A stretch of 64,000 nt of DNA from Carboxylicivirga agarovorans (GCF_050589845.1 NZ_JBNGPA010000032.1:5799-69798), one strand, 5' to 3'; positions 8,403 to 19,200 are shown, counted from the first letter of the stretch. The notes: a model not told the origin generated them from the letters alone. Numbers and translations: made by a program.

Positions 8403-10340
8403 ATGACTATGAAAAAACTAGTATTACTCATTTGTGCAGCATTGATAATTACAGGATTATTAAGTGCTCAGGATATTGGTACTCCGGATATGAAAAATAT
8501 AAAGGGATTATATCCAGGAGAAACTTATTCCCCCTATGCAAAAAGGAAGTTTCCGAATAATGTTTATTGGGGAGATACACATTTGCATACAGGAGTTTCA
8601 CTTGATGCAGGTCTATTTGGTAATATTTTAGGGCATGAAGATGCATACAGGTTATTACGAGGTGAAGAAATAACATCATCAACAGGTTTACCTGTTAAGC
8701 TCGGCCGTCCACTTGACTGGGTGGTAATAACAGATCATTCTGATTTGATGGGATTAGCTGTAGGTATCCAGGAAGGTTCTCCGAATATTCTTGCCGAACC
8801 TTTAGGGAAAAGGTGGCATGAAGCTTTTGAGAAAGGTGGTGAATATGCCGGAAAGGCAGCCTTTGAACTTATTCAAAACTTTTCACAGGGAACGCTTCCT
8901 GAGAGCATGTTGAACGATTACAGTCCGGGTTCTGCAGTATACAATAACATTTGGGAAGATATTATCAATACTGCTGATAAATACAATGAGCCGGGAAAAT
9001 TCACGGCATTGATTGGATATGAATGGACGTCAGTTCCTAAAGGCTTTAACTTACACCGTAATGTGATCCTCAGGGATGATAAAACAAGAGCTGGACAAGT
9101 AGTTCCTATGGTTACAATGCCACCACTTGGTTCTACTGATCCACTTGACTTATACAAATGGTTGGAAATGTATGAGGAGAAAACAGGAGGGCAGGCCCTT
9201 GCACTCGCGCATAACGGTAACCTGTCAAATGGTTGGATCTTCCCTGTGGATAAGACTTATTCGGGTGGCGTAGTTGATGCCAATTACGTTGAGCAACGTG
9301 CCAAATGGGAACCTTTATACGAAGTGACACAGATCAAAGGTGATGGTGAAACCCACCCATACCTATCGCCCGACGATGAATTTGCAGACTATGAAACCTG
9401 GGCTGTTGGTAACCTGGACCTTTCAGAGCTTAAGAAGCCTGAGATGCTGGCTGGTGAATATGCAAGAGAAGCCTTGAAGAATGGTCTGATGCTTGAAACT
9501 AAATTTGGAACCAACCCATACAAATTTGGAATGGTCGGTGCAACAGATAGCCATACTTCACTGTCAACCGCTGAAGAGGATAATTTCTTTGGTAAATCAG
9601 TAAGTGTAGAGCCGTCAAAAACACGCGTAGAGCATCCTTTTATTAAATCGGATCTTGGTGAAATCAGTGGTGATATGATCGTGGCCTCTGGTTACCAGGG
9701 TGTATGGGCAACCGAAAATACGAGAGAGGCGATATTCGATGCCATGGAGCGAAAAGAAACCTATGCGACTACAGGTCCCCGTATTCCGGTTCGTTTCTTT
9801 GGAGGTTGGGAGTTTACTGATGATGATTTGAGAAGCAGAGCACCGGCATTTGTCGGTTATGAAAAAGGAGTGCCCATGGGAGGAGATCTAAGAAAAAGTA
9901 CGGGTGCTGAGGCTCCTAATTTTATGGTATATGCCCTTCGCGACCCCATTGGAGCTAATCTTGACAGGATTCAAATTATAAAAGGTTGGGAAGATGCCAA
10001 TGGCAAATTACACGAACGCGTATATGATGTAGCTGTATCAGGTGATCGGAAAATTGATAAGGATGGAAGGTGCAAAAAGCCTGTTGGTAATACAGTGGAC
10101 TTAGAATCAGCCAGCTGGACCAATACGATTGGAGCCTCTGAACTAATGGCAGTTTGGAGAGACCCTGATTTTGATCCTAAGGAGAAGGCATTTTATTATG
10201 CAAGGGTAATTGAAATACCAACACCTCGCTGGTTGGTATATGACAAAGTAAGACTGGGTGCTCATATTCCTGATGGAGTCGAATTGATAGGTCAGGAGCG
10301 TGCCTATACTTCTCCTATTTGGTATAATCCACCTGAATAG
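8403..10340 (+). CDS. DUF3604 protein (PHP-like predicted metallohydrolase), exported
   Basis: 645 residues. A second in-frame ATG at 8409 gives a better signal peptide start (MKKLVLLIC...LLSAQ), so either start is possible. The mature protein carries GDTHLHT (57-63) and VITDHSD (107-114), the His/Asp metal-binding motifs shared with PHP-type phosphoesterases, plus later ALAHNGN and GATDSH motifs. This is the DUF3604 pattern, found in many marine bacteria, often near sulfatases. The reaction is not established. A strong terminator follows and the 168-base leader separates it from the metal operon, so it is probably monocistronic. Confidence 0.85.
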   Translation: MTMKKLVLLICAALIITGLLSAQDIGTPDMKNIKGLYPGETYSPYAKRKFPNNVYWGDTHLHTGVSLDAGLFGNILGHEDAYRLLRGEEITSSTGLPVKLGRPLDWVVITDHSDLMGLAVGIQEGSPNILAEPLGKRWHEAFEKGGEYAGKAAFELIQNFSQGTLPESMLNDYSPGSAVYNNIWEDIINTADKYNEPGKFTALIGYEWTSVPKGFNLHRNVILRDDKTRAGQVVPMVTMPPLGSTDPLDLYKWLEMYEEKTGGQALALAHNGNLSNGWIFPVDKTYSGGVVDANYVEQRAKWEPLYEVTQIKGDGETHPYLSPDDEFADYETWAVGNLDLSELKKPEMLAGEYAREALKNGLMLETKFGTNPYKFGMVGATDSHTSLSTAEEDNFFGKSVSVEPSKTRVEHPFIKSDLGEISGDMIVASGYQGVWATENTREAIFDAMERKETYATTGPRIPVRFFGGWEFTDDDLRSRAPAFVGYEKGVPMGGDLRKSTGAEAPNFMVYALRDPIGANLDRIQIIKGWEDANGKLHERVYDVAVSGDRKIDKDGRCKKPVGNTVDLESASWTNTIGASELMAVWRDPDFDPKEKAFYYARVIEIPTPRWLVYDKVRLGAHIPDGVELIGQERAYTSPIWYNPPE

Positions 10341-10364
10341 GGTAAACAATAAGACAAGATCAAG

Positions 10365-10395
10365 AAAAGAGCAGGATTATCCTGCTCTTTTTCTA
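10365..10395 (+). terminator. Intrinsic terminator after the DUF3604 gene
   Basis: AGCAGGA and TCCTGCT form a stem around a TTA loop, extended by the flanking AAAG/CTTT pairs, and the right arm runs into TTTTT. It begins 25 bases after the stop at 10340. Confidence 0.85.
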
Positions 10396-10516
10396 TTTCA
10401 GGGCTTCAAAAAAAGATGAATGAAAATTGCTAACGGTAGTGATATATCAGCGATTAGAAAATGAATTTACTGGCAGAAGTCAGCATTTATTTTTTTTCAT
10501 TACTTATTAATTTATC

Positions 10517-10524
10517 TAGTTTTG
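10517..10524 (+). promoter_or_regulatory. Probable -7 element of the AraC-type regulator gene
   Basis: TAGTTTTG fits TAnnTTTG, 26 bases before the ATG at 10550. A T-rich tract lies at 10488-10497 where a -33 element would be, but there is no exact TTTG there. Confidence 0.5.
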
Positions 10525-10549
10525 TAGTAAACCAAGAGGTAAGACGTAT

Positions 10550-11701
10550 ATGGAAATTGAAAGTTACTTTGATCTTTTTCTTTTATTTGGTGCCGCATTT
10601 GCATTCCTGATGTCAATGTATCTTGTATTTTATCCCCACAACTTATTTGCCAATAGAATTTTAGGTGTATTGGTATTTACATGGGCGTTTACGGTTGTTG
10701 GCTATGTATTGGGTTCTTTTGGCACTCCCCGATCGTTTTTCATAAAATATCCGCATTTCTATGGTGTTTCCACCTCATTTTCCCTATTATTTTTTCCTTT
10801 AATGTTCATGTACATAAAGAGTTACCTTTATAAGGATGCCCGGCGTTTCAGAAAGGGAATAATTCATTATGTACCTTCCATAGCTTATGTAATCATTTTT
10901 ATGCCCTTCTTTTTAAAAAGTGGTGCAGAAAAAATAGAGATGTTAAAGCATGGGTTTTCTCCATGGATAATAACACTTCAGGGAGTTTTAAATATTGTCA
11001 TTATACTTCAGGGGATTTTCTATTCCATATTATCATTACGCTCACTTCATCATTTTCAATATTTTAGAAAACGGAAGCTATCAAAGAACCAGGTTCAATC
11101 AGTTAAGTGGTTACGTTTTTTTGTCATTGCCAACGTTTTGTTATGGATCATTGGAGCATCAGGAGCCTTAACTGAGATTGTCGATATTTCCTATCCCATC
11201 AATCCATTCAATATCTTTTACCTTGGTTTGACATTATTAACTATTGTTATTAGTGTTTTTACAATAATACGCCCTCAACTTTTCGCCATAGAGGAAGATG
11301 TGACAAGTCTTCTGGATGAACCAAAGGCGGAGGAAGATACCATAAGCGATGAAGAAAAGGATCAGCGCGATTATGACTTTTTACTGGAGTACTTCAGCAG
11401 AGAAAAACCATTTCTGAAGAATGATCTTAAAATGAAAGACCTTGTCAATGGAACGGGCTTATCCAATAAACGGATAACTGATATTTTAAATTTAAAGTTT
11501 GATAAATCATTCTTTGACCTGGTAAATGAATACAGGACCAAAGAAGCCATTCGTTTAATACAGGAAGGATTTCATCAGAAACATACCTTGCCCCATTTAG
11601 CTGAAGAAGCCGGGTTTAATTCAAAGACAACTTTTAACCGGATTTTTAAGAAGTATACCGGACACACGCCCAGCGAATACATTCAGAGAAACAATTATTA
11701 A
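10550..11701 (+). CDS. AraC-family transcription regulator with membrane-embedded N-terminus
   Basis: 383 residues. About seven hydrophobic helices fill residues 5-245, a short acidic linker follows, and the last 100 residues form two helix-turn-helix motifs ending LPHLAEEAGFNSKTTFNRIF and the closing TPSEYIQ motif of AraC proteins. This membrane-sensor AraC layout is common in Bacteroidota. It probably senses a ligand in or across the inner membrane and controls nearby genes. Target genes cannot be read from the sequence. Confidence 0.9.
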   Translation: MEIESYFDLFLLFGAAFAFLMSMYLVFYPHNLFANRILGVLVFTWAFTVVGYVLGSFGTPRSFFIKYPHFYGVSTSFSLLFFPLMFMYIKSYLYKDARRFRKGIIHYVPSIAYVIIFMPFFLKSGAEKIEMLKHGFSPWIITLQGVLNIVIILQGIFYSILSLRSLHHFQYFRKRKLSKNQVQSVKWLRFFVIANVLLWIIGASGALTEIVDISYPINPFNIFYLGLTLLTIVISVFTIIRPQLFAIEEDVTSLLDEPKAEEDTISDEEKDQRDYDFLLEYFSREKPFLKNDLKMKDLVNGTGLSNKRITDILNLKFDKSFFDLVNEYRTKEAIRLIQEGFHQKHTLPHLAEEAGFNSKTTFNRIFKKYTGHTPSEYIQRNNY

Positions 11702-12246
11702 AGGAAAGTAAGTTTGCTGTCGAATATTAGGGTATTCGCTGTTATTTGTAATTTTGAATTGTGTCTTAAAGATCTTGAATACAAATACAAGGTTTAACTG
11801 CTTACTATCTACAATTATTAATTTCATACAGAGAATAACATGATCCTATGATATGTTATTTCTCCATACAAAGGCTCCTAATGTGACTTACACCTTATAT
11901 TAAAACTAAACGATAATGGGGTAGAATAGTTAGGTTAGATACAGGAGTTGAACTAATCTGTGTATTCAAGATATAATTCTACTAGAGTTGAAACTAAATA
12001 TACTTCATGTTATCGATCTTTAGATAGAGGCCTTAGCCTGCAATTTAAAGGGCAGGAATGAAAAAGAATCTAGTATTCTTAATTATTTCAGCAAGGGCAG
12101 GGTTTAAGCCCGACTTTTTAAGAGTGTCTCCAGGATTAAATAATACCTATCTCCTTCGCAAAAGCAAAAAAGACCCTGCAGTAATTGACAAGTAACCGAA
12201 TGTGCAATTGTTTACCAAATTCTATACAGGAGGTAAGTGAATTTTT
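11702..12246. other. Non-coding stretch between convergent genes
   Basis: About 545 bases, AT-rich, with no convincing gene on either strand. A 6-bp stem (CGAATA/TATTCG, 11721-11738) follows the AraC-type gene but lacks a T run. Nothing else recognisable was seen. Confidence 0.5.
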
Positions 12247-12278
12247 AAAAAAATCCCCGGAGTTATGAGCTCCGGGGA
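12247..12278 (-). terminator. Intrinsic terminator of the T9SS cargo gene
   Basis: TCCCCGGAG (12254-12262) pairs with CTCCGGGGA (12270-12278) around a 7-base loop. Read on the minus strand the stem is followed by seven T residues. It lies 57-88 bases past the stop of the minus-strand gene. Confidence 0.85.
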
Positions 12279-12334
12279 CATAAGATATTATGAACTATTC
12301 TACAAAGGCTATTTGTACTAAGTTCACTTAATGG

Positions 12335-13294
12335 TTAGTTTTTAACAATGCGAATAATTTCTGTTTCACCTTCGATTTCGATAGAAAATAAATAAACGCC
12401 ATTTGAAAGGTTTGAAATAGTCACTTGATTTAAACCTGCATAAAGAACCGTTGATCGAACAACTGAACCTGCTGCGTTATAAATAGTTAAATTTGCTGAA
12501 TTAGTTAACTCAATATTTACAAAATCAGTAGCAGGGTTAGGATATGCTTTTAATTCAAAGTCTGGCACAACATCTTCAATAGCGGTAGGTACATTATCTA
12601 CAGTACCTGTACCTGAGAAAGTAGCCGTCTCTGCGCCCGAATTAGTCATCCATCCGTTTTGCGGAACCAGGTCAGTGTTATTGTCGTTATACATGAAATA
12701 AGAAGTAATCATACCCTCATTCCAGATTCTCCACTTAAATTCACCATTCCACATTTCATCAGTATATGAAATCTTCACTCCTTCAGTAGGATGTTGATAT
12801 ACCGGCTTGTTATTGCTATCCGTTTCTACATACTCATATGTACCATTAAGGAAAGTTTGTGAAGCATTGGCAATAGTAACAGATGTACCTTCGAAAATAC
12901 TTTGGGTACCAGTGCCAGAGAAAGTAGCTGTTTCTGCGCCCGAATTAGTCATCCATCCTTCTTGCGGAACCAGGTCAGTGTTATTGTCGTTATACATGAA
13001 ATAAGAAGTAATCATACCCTCATTCCAGATTCTCCACTTAAATTCACCATTCCACATTTCATCAGTATATGAAATCTTCACTCCTTCAGTAGGATGTTGA
13101 TATACCGGCTTGTTATTGCTATCCGTTTCTACATACTCATATGTACCATTAAGGAAAGTTTGTGAAGCATTGGCAATAGTAACAGATGTACCAGTATAAT
13201 CTTGTGCATTGACTTTATCATTCATTCCAAATAAAGCAAACACCGCCAATAATGTTATCAGCCAATTTTTCATTTTGTGTACATTTTTTTTCAT
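12335..13294 (-). CDS. Secreted T9SS cargo with two nearly identical repeats
   Basis: 319 residues from the ATG at 13294. An earlier in-frame ATG at 13447 would add 51 residues without signal-peptide character and would lie upstream of the probable promoter at 13324-13331, so it is rejected. A signal peptide ending VNAQD is followed by two 101-residue repeats. Each starts GTSVTIANAS, contains NGTYEYVETDSN, WRIW and Y-x-YNDN, and ends at SGAETATFSGTGT. The last 75 residues are a type A T9SS sorting domain (AYPNPATDFVNIEL..., ending IIRIVKN). It should be exported across the outer membrane by the Por system. The repeat domain is not one I recognise; its Tyr/Trp pattern recalls small carbohydrate- or protein-binding modules. 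Confidence 0.85.
   Translation of the reverse strand: MKKNVHKMKNWLITLLAVFALFGMNDKVNAQDYTGTSVTIANASQTFLNGTYEYVETDSNNKPVYQHPTEGVKISYTDEMWNGEFKWRIWNEGMITSYFMYNDNNTDLVPQEGWMTNSGAETATFSGTGTQSIFEGTSVTIANASQTFLNGTYEYVETDSNNKPVYQHPTEGVKISYTDEMWNGEFKWRIWNEGMITSYFMYNDNNTDLVPQNGWMTNSGAETATFSGTGTVDNVPTAIEDVVPDFELKAYPNPATDFVNIELTNSANLTIYNAAGSVVRSTVLYAGLNQVTISNLSNGVYLFSIEIEGETEIIRIVKN
12606..12889. repeat. Tandem duplication inside the T9SS cargo, copy 2
   Basis: Almost base-for-base match to 12909-13192 with a period of exactly 303 bases. Only a handful of differences are visible, mostly in the stretch at the end of each unit, so the duplication is recent. Confidence 0.9.
12909..13192. repeat. Tandem duplication inside the T9SS cargo, copy 1
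   Basis: Partner of 12606-12889, the N-terminal-encoding copy on the minus strand. The one clear amino-acid change is PQEGW here against PQNGW in the other copy. Confidence 0.9.
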
Positions 13295-13323
13295 GTAATT
13301 CAATTTTAAATTTAACATCGCAA

Positions 13324-13331
13324 CAAACATA
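13324..13331 (-). promoter_or_regulatory. Probable -7 element of the T9SS cargo gene
   Basis: Plus-strand CAAACATA reads TATGTTTG on the minus strand, matching TAnnTTTG, about 30 bases before the ATG at 13294. A CAA (TTG on the minus strand) lies 25 bases further up, a little too far for a standard -33. It supports the shorter gene start. Confidence 0.5.
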
Positions 13332-13447
13332 GAAGGTATTGAATAGGCGGATGTACCAACTTGAATAAGTGTGTACCAATGGTTCAATATTGATATAGCT
13401 GTAAATGGTACAGTTGATTGGATTTTAGATTTGGTGCATCTTAACAT

Positions 13448-14392
13448 TCAGAATATTAGTGTTATATGGATGGTGTATTGATAAAGGTAATATTGTTCCC
13501 CGCGCAATTCCAATTTTGCGGATCCAAATGGCAGGAGTTGTTATTGGTGATATCCTGGTTAGGGTATAATTACCCTTTTTTCATTTTTTTTGCCGGTAAT
13601 ATTATTTAGGGATGACTATAAAGTCAGCATGATATACAGGATAACTTATTGTTGGATCAATAGCATAGTAAAGTTACTCCTCTAACCTTTCTGCTTTTAC
13701 ATTTTAAAATCTGGTTAATTATTAAGTGTGTCATTCTAACTTTACGTATTAGCATAGACGCGTTATGGGTATGCAATTTATCCAATTCCATACTCCTGCT
13801 TATACTCAGGTGTGTTTATGGTGGGATCACAATGTAGGTCCATTATTGAAAAGAGCAATAAGCGTATAGATACAATATACTATTGTGTCTGTTTAGCAAT
13901 TCAAGAGGAAGGAATTAAAGCTGTTGTAACTATTAGACTGTGGATTACCACATTAAATTTTCGTTGGAAACCACAATTTTTAATGTGGTATATGCTGTAA
14001 GTGTCAGGTAGTCTGATATGTATGTTTGTATTGTGAAATATTCCGCATCCGTATCGAAAGAAATTCTAAAGAAATTATGTCGTATTTGGATTGATGGTTT
14101 TAGATGTTCAATAAGGTAGAAAGTAAGATCAAATCACTTTTTCCAAAAAGTAAAAAGACAGGTGTTAACAGAAAATATTTTGTAAAGTGATTCAATTATC
14201 AATGGTGTTTAAGGAAATGAATATAAGGGTTATAGGCATCTCCTGTGTCAAGTGTTTCAAGTGTCAATTTGAGAGTTGGAACAATGTCAAAGTAATTGGT
14301 TCGACTGACAATACCTGAATATATAAAATTGCACACCTTAATCAGATTTCGAGAAGGTGTCTGTAACGAATACAAACTTTAAAATTTAATGT
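13448..14392. other. Long non-coding stretch before the Sus-type locus
   Basis: About 945 bases with low coding character. A 62-codon open frame (13812-14000) has no family signature and is judged spurious. The one clear structure is the perfect inverted repeat at 13946-13990. The stretch probably carries the control region for the divergent T9SS cargo gene and the plus-strand locus. Confidence 0.5.
13946..13990. promoter_or_regulatory. Perfect 12-bp inverted repeat
   Basis: TACCACATTAAA (13946-13957) and TTTAATGTGGTA (13979-13990) are exact inverse copies 21 bases apart, about 400 bases before the lipoprotein gene at 14393. No T run follows. It may be an operator or an RNA hairpin. Confidence 0.4.
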
Positions 14393-16033
14393 ATGAAAAG
14401 AAAAATTTTATCAATGATGTTAGTGGCCTTCGTGGTCCTGTTAGGAAGCTGTGTTGGAGACGACATAGATGATTTGCAAGGGCAGATCGATGATTTAAAT
14501 GAGCAGGTTCAACAGTTGGAAGAGGCCCAGAAAGCTGCACTTAGTGCTCAATTACAACTATTGATGGCAGAGATCGAAGATTTGAAAGCAGAAAATGCCG
14601 AACGTATTGCCAATAGCGAGGAACAAGCTAATAATATTGATCAGTTAGAAGCTGACTATACCGACTTATTGGAACAGATTGCTCTTTTGGAAGATTTAAT
14701 TGCACAAAATGCTGATGGTGTTGAGGGCAATAAAAACATGATTTATTTTGGAGATGTGAATAACGAATCAGCCTATGCATCTTTTGCGGCTCAGGAAGGA
14801 GCAACAGTTATTGTGGGTAAAGTGAAGATTGAATCACAAGCTCAGGCAGAATTATTAGCTAATGTGACTTATGTTGGTGGTAGTGTTGAAATTATTAATA
14901 TTGAAGCAGCCAACAGTATTGTTTTATTACCAAGTTTAAAAACTATTGCAGGAGATCTGTTAGTTGGTTTGGATTGGGATAAAACAAATAAATATAGTCA
15001 ACCTAGTACTTCTGCGAATACAGGTTTGGTTGCGGTTGCAATGCCTGAATTAAAATTTATCGGATCAGTACGTATAAATAACTTCTTTTCTGCCGGAGGT
15101 ACCGGAAGTGGAGCTGAAGACAATGACGGTTTAATAACCACATTAAATCTGGGAGGGGCCAGCGTATCTGGTGATGCCTGGTTCGGATATCTTAATAAGG
15201 CAACAACAATAAATATTGGTGCCGTAGCAGGAAACTTGAATATTAGCAAATGTAACTCTACAATTGTTGAGATAAATGGTAACATCGGCGGCGATTTCAC
15301 CTTTTACAATAATAAGCTGACTACCTTGTTAACAGGTTCTTGTTCTTCTATTGGCGGTAATGTCGCTATTGAATCTAATGGTCACAAGCCACAAGTAGGT
15401 GATGTTAAGGGCATGGCAGGTGAGCTATTGTCTAGTGTAACAACAATTGGTGGAGATATTAAGTTGTGGGGCAATCATTATTTACCTGGCAGCAACATTG
15501 AGGTTAACTGGTTTAAGAACTTAATAAGCTGGAAAGGGCTACTGATTGATATCTATGAGTTTAGTGGAGGATATGCAACCTTAAAATTATTCAATAATCT
15601 GGAAGATGACCGATTCTTAAGCTATACACCTTATGGCACCCCTCAGGTAAAAGTAATTGTACCTACTGGCTTAGCTTCATTAGAGGCCTTTAATTCTGCT
15701 ACTAAAATAGGTCATATTGACTTTAATTCGAATGATGCTCAATCGGTATTTGCATTTAAAAGCCTGACAGGTTGCCATGTTTCTGGAGGACCTTCTAAAT
15801 TTGATTTCTCCGGTTCTCAGACTGTAGATGCCCTTAATGTTTTCACTACTTGTCGTTTTTCAAGTTCAGCTATTGAAATACATTTAAATTCAACACAGGA
15901 TAAATGTTCTATGAATACTTTCTTACAAAGTGTTGCCGATGGTTCATTTGTAGGCAACCCGGTATTTTTTGTTGATGATGCAGAGGTAACGGATGTAACA
16001 GCATTTATTACAAGCGCAACAAGTGGTTGTTAG
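14393..16033 (+). CDS. Surface lipoprotein: coiled coil plus repeat (LRR/L-domain-like) solenoid
   Basis: 546 residues. Lipoprotein signal ending LLGSC (Cys20). Residues about 23-105 are a heptad-rich coiled coil with many Leu, Gln and Glu. From about 115 onward there are repeated units of the form I-x-G-[DNS]-[ALV] with turns (VGGSVEI, IAGDLLV, VSGDAWF, VAGNLNI, IGGDFTF, IGGNVAI, IGGDIKL), typical of receptor-L-domain or BspA-like right-handed solenoids. Such proteins are often surface-exposed binding proteins of Sus-type loci. It lies upstream of SusC, separated by 245 bases that contain a 9-bp inverted repeat. The ligand is unknown. Confidence 0.75.
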   Translation: MKRKILSMMLVAFVVLLGSCVGDDIDDLQGQIDDLNEQVQQLEEAQKAALSAQLQLLMAEIEDLKAENAERIANSEEQANNIDQLEADYTDLLEQIALLEDLIAQNADGVEGNKNMIYFGDVNNESAYASFAAQEGATVIVGKVKIESQAQAELLANVTYVGGSVEIINIEAANSIVLLPSLKTIAGDLLVGLDWDKTNKYSQPSTSANTGLVAVAMPELKFIGSVRINNFFSAGGTGSGAEDNDGLITTLNLGGASVSGDAWFGYLNKATTINIGAVAGNLNISKCNSTIVEINGNIGGDFTFYNNKLTTLLTGSCSSIGGNVAIESNGHKPQVGDVKGMAGELLSSVTTIGGDIKLWGNHYLPGSNIEVNWFKNLISWKGLLIDIYEFSGGYATLKLFNNLEDDRFLSYTPYGTPQVKVIVPTGLASLEAFNSATKIGHIDFNSNDAQSVFAFKSLTGCHVSGGPSKFDFSGSQTVDALNVFTTCRFSSSAIEIHLNSTQDKCSMNTFLQSVADGSFVGNPVFFVDDAEVTDVTAFITSATSGC

Positions 16034-16080
16034 TAGAGTTTAAATTGTAATACTATATTCTAAAACAAAGGAAGAAGACT

Positions 16081-16127
16081 CTCCGGTACTTATAATAATA
16101 TGCCGGAAACATAAAATAGTACCGGAG
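16081..16127 (+). terminator. Inverted repeat after the coiled-coil lipoprotein gene
   Basis: CTCCGGTAC (16081-16089) and GTACCGGAG (16119-16127) are exact inverse copies 29 bases apart, followed by ATGCTTTT. It may be a leaky terminator or attenuator between the lipoprotein and the SusC gene, setting different expression levels. Confidence 0.5.
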
Positions 16128-16278
16128 ATGCTTTTCTACTTAGTCGTCAGCTAAGCTGATGTTTTTATTAGAATCAATCTTAAAATTAACAAGTCTAATT
16201 AATAACAGTTCTTATTCACAGCACTACTTGTGGTGATGAGTAATAAGGTGTGCTGTGTCAAAATTAAAAAACGAACTA

Positions 16279-19200
16279 ATGAAAAGTTTTCTGTGGGGAT
16301 TTCTTTTAAGCCTGGTATTTACAGTGTCATCATTGGCGCAAACAATTCAGGTTCAAGGAACAGTGACTGAAGAAGCCACCGGGTTAACATTGCCTGGGGT
16401 AAGTGTTTATATTGAAGGGACAACAACGGGTACCATCACTAATATTGATGGACAGTACATACTTGAAGTTCCTTCTGATGCTACCATAGTGTATTCATTT
16501 ATCGGGATGAAAACCATTAAAGAGGTAGTGAACGGGCGTACAACCATTGATGTGTTGATGGCGCCAGACAGTGAAATTGTGGACGAGGTTATGGTGGTAG
16601 CTTATGGTTCAACGACCAAAGAGGCCTATACCGGTGCCGCACAGGTGGTGGAAGCCGAAGTTATTGAAAACCGCCCCGTAACATCTTTTGAAAAAGCCCT
16701 TCAGGGTACAACAGCAGGCCTTCAGGTGACCAGTACTTCAGGTCAGCCGGGAGCAACCGCTCAGGTCCGCATCCGTGGTATTGGCTCATTATCAGCCGGT
16801 AGCTCACCTTTATACATTGTTGATGGAGTACCTATTGAAGGAGGATTAAGCAGCATTAACCCAAATGATATTGAAAGTACAACTGTACTAAAGGATGCTG
16901 TGTCAGCGTCATTGTACGGTTCACGTGCAGCTAACGGTGTTATTATCATTACAACCAAACAAGGTAAAGCAGGTAAGACACGCATTTCTTTTAGTGCACA
17001 AACGGGTATCGCCAATCGTATTTCAGATGGTTACCCATTAATGAATTCTACCCAGTTTTACGAACACTCGTGGCAGGGTATATACAATTTTGGAATTGCA
17101 AATACACCTGAGGAAGGTGATACCGGATGGGAAGATTTCCAGAATATTGATGGGGGTGACCCACACAAATATGGTGTACGTATTGCCCACCGTGATGTTG
17201 AAGATATAGTTGGATACAATCCATTTGGCATTGCTAATCCACTGGATGACAATGGAAAGTTAATTCCAGGTACAGAAGTACGTACCAATACCAACTGGCG
17301 TGATGAAGTGTATAAGCAAGGTATCATACAGAACTACAACTTAAATATATCAGGAGGTACAGAAGATACCAAAGTATATTTCTCATTGGGTTATTATGAT
17401 GATAATGGTACAGTATTAAGCTCTAATTATAAGCGATACAGCAGTAAAATTAACGTTTCGCATAAAGTTAATGATTTCATTACAGCAGGTGTAAACAGTT
17501 TAATGTCATACAGCATTACCAACGGACCTCCTTCAGGATCAGGTGGTGCCAACCCAACACGTTCGGCTGATATTATCAATGCCGCTTCTCCTGTTAAGAT
17601 GCCTGACGGTTCTTGGGCATGGGGTAACAAGGCTGCTTTTGACTTTAACCCTGTTGCTTTGGCCGAGATGGATATTTATCGTTCAAAAGGCATGCGTAGC
17701 ATGTTAAGCTCTTACATCAATGTTCAATTATTACCGTCATTATCGTTTAAAACAACAGGATCGGTTGATTACAGTCACTCAAAAGGATTAACATACTACA
17801 ATCCGGAGCACGGTAATGGTGCTGCTGTAAACGGCCGTAGTTCTATGTCATCGGGAGAAGGATATGTGTGGAGTATTTCTAATATTTTCTCATGGAATAA
17901 GTATACCGATCGTTCAAGCCTGGAAGTTATTGCGGGTCAGGAAGCCTCAGGTACTTACAGTGAAAGTATGAGTGCAGGTGTAACTGACTTCGCCATTCCC
18001 GGTAAGTACGACCTGGTTTGGGGTAGTCAGCCGTCAACGGCAGGAAGTGGTAGTTCAGAATCAAACCTGATATCCTACTTGGGACAGGCTAAATACAATT
18101 TTGCCAGCAAGTACTATGTGAGTGCAAGTGTTCGTGCTGATGGTAGTTCCCGTTTTGGAGAAGAACACAAATATGGTTTGTTCTACTCTGTAGGTGGTAG
18201 CTGGCGTATAAAGCAGGAAGGATTTATGCAGAATATCCTTTGGTTAAACGACCTGAAATTCAGAGGTAGTTATGGTACTTCAGGTAATAACAACATTGGT
18301 AACTATGCTTCATTAGGTTTATATGGAGGAGGTGCTAATTATGGTGGTTACCCTGGTTTAGGTGCTTCACAACCACCAAATCCAAATATTCACTGGGAAT
18401 CAATGACAGCCAGTAACTTAGGTGTGGAAGCTACGGTGTTTAAGAACCTGTCGATGACAGTGGAATTGTACGAAAAGAAATCAGAGGGACTGCTATATGC
18501 CCGACCATTGTCTTCATCAAAAGGTTTCACCAGCATTACGACCAACCTTGGAGCAATGAAAAACTATGGTATTGAGGCCATGGTGACATACAGAAAGAAG
18601 TTTGGTCAGTTTTATAATGAAACAGGTTTCAATGTAACGGCTAACCGCAATGAAATTCTAAACCTGGAGCAGGACCGTATTACAGGTGCTACACAGATGC
18701 GTGAGCCAGGTGGTGATATTCACCAATTCTTCATGAAAGAGTGGGCAGGAGTAAACCCAAACAACGGTGATCCAATGTGGTATACCAATGTAGCTTCTGA
18801 TGATGAGGAAAACAATGTAGAGCCAGGGTCAGCATTTGCACATCCTGATGGTTCAGGACGAATGGTAACAAGTGATTACCAGGACGCGGAACGTACCCGC
18901 CAGGGATCAGCGATGCCTGATTTCTATGGTGGTCTGTCAAACATGTTGACGTACAAAAGTTTTGATTTTGCCTTTAACTGGTACTTCAGTGTAGGAGGTC
19001 AGATTTATAACTATGATTATGCGGGTAATATGCACGATGGATCGCGCACAGGCGATAACCTGTCAACGGATGCATTAGCAGCCTGGACACCTAATAATCG
19101 ATATACAAATGTTCCTAAGTATGTACAGAATAATGCCAGCGGGAGTAATCAGATTTCAACCCGCTTCCTGGAAGATGCTTCATACCTAAGACTGAAGAAT

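Noticed and set aside
13295..13447. Longer N-terminus of the T9SS cargo gene starting at 13447
   Set aside because: The added 51 residues are not signal-peptide-like, and a -7 promoter element lies inside this part at 13324-13331.
13812..14000. 62-codon open frame
   Set aside because: No family motif, and its end overlaps the perfect 12-bp inverted repeat; most likely chance.
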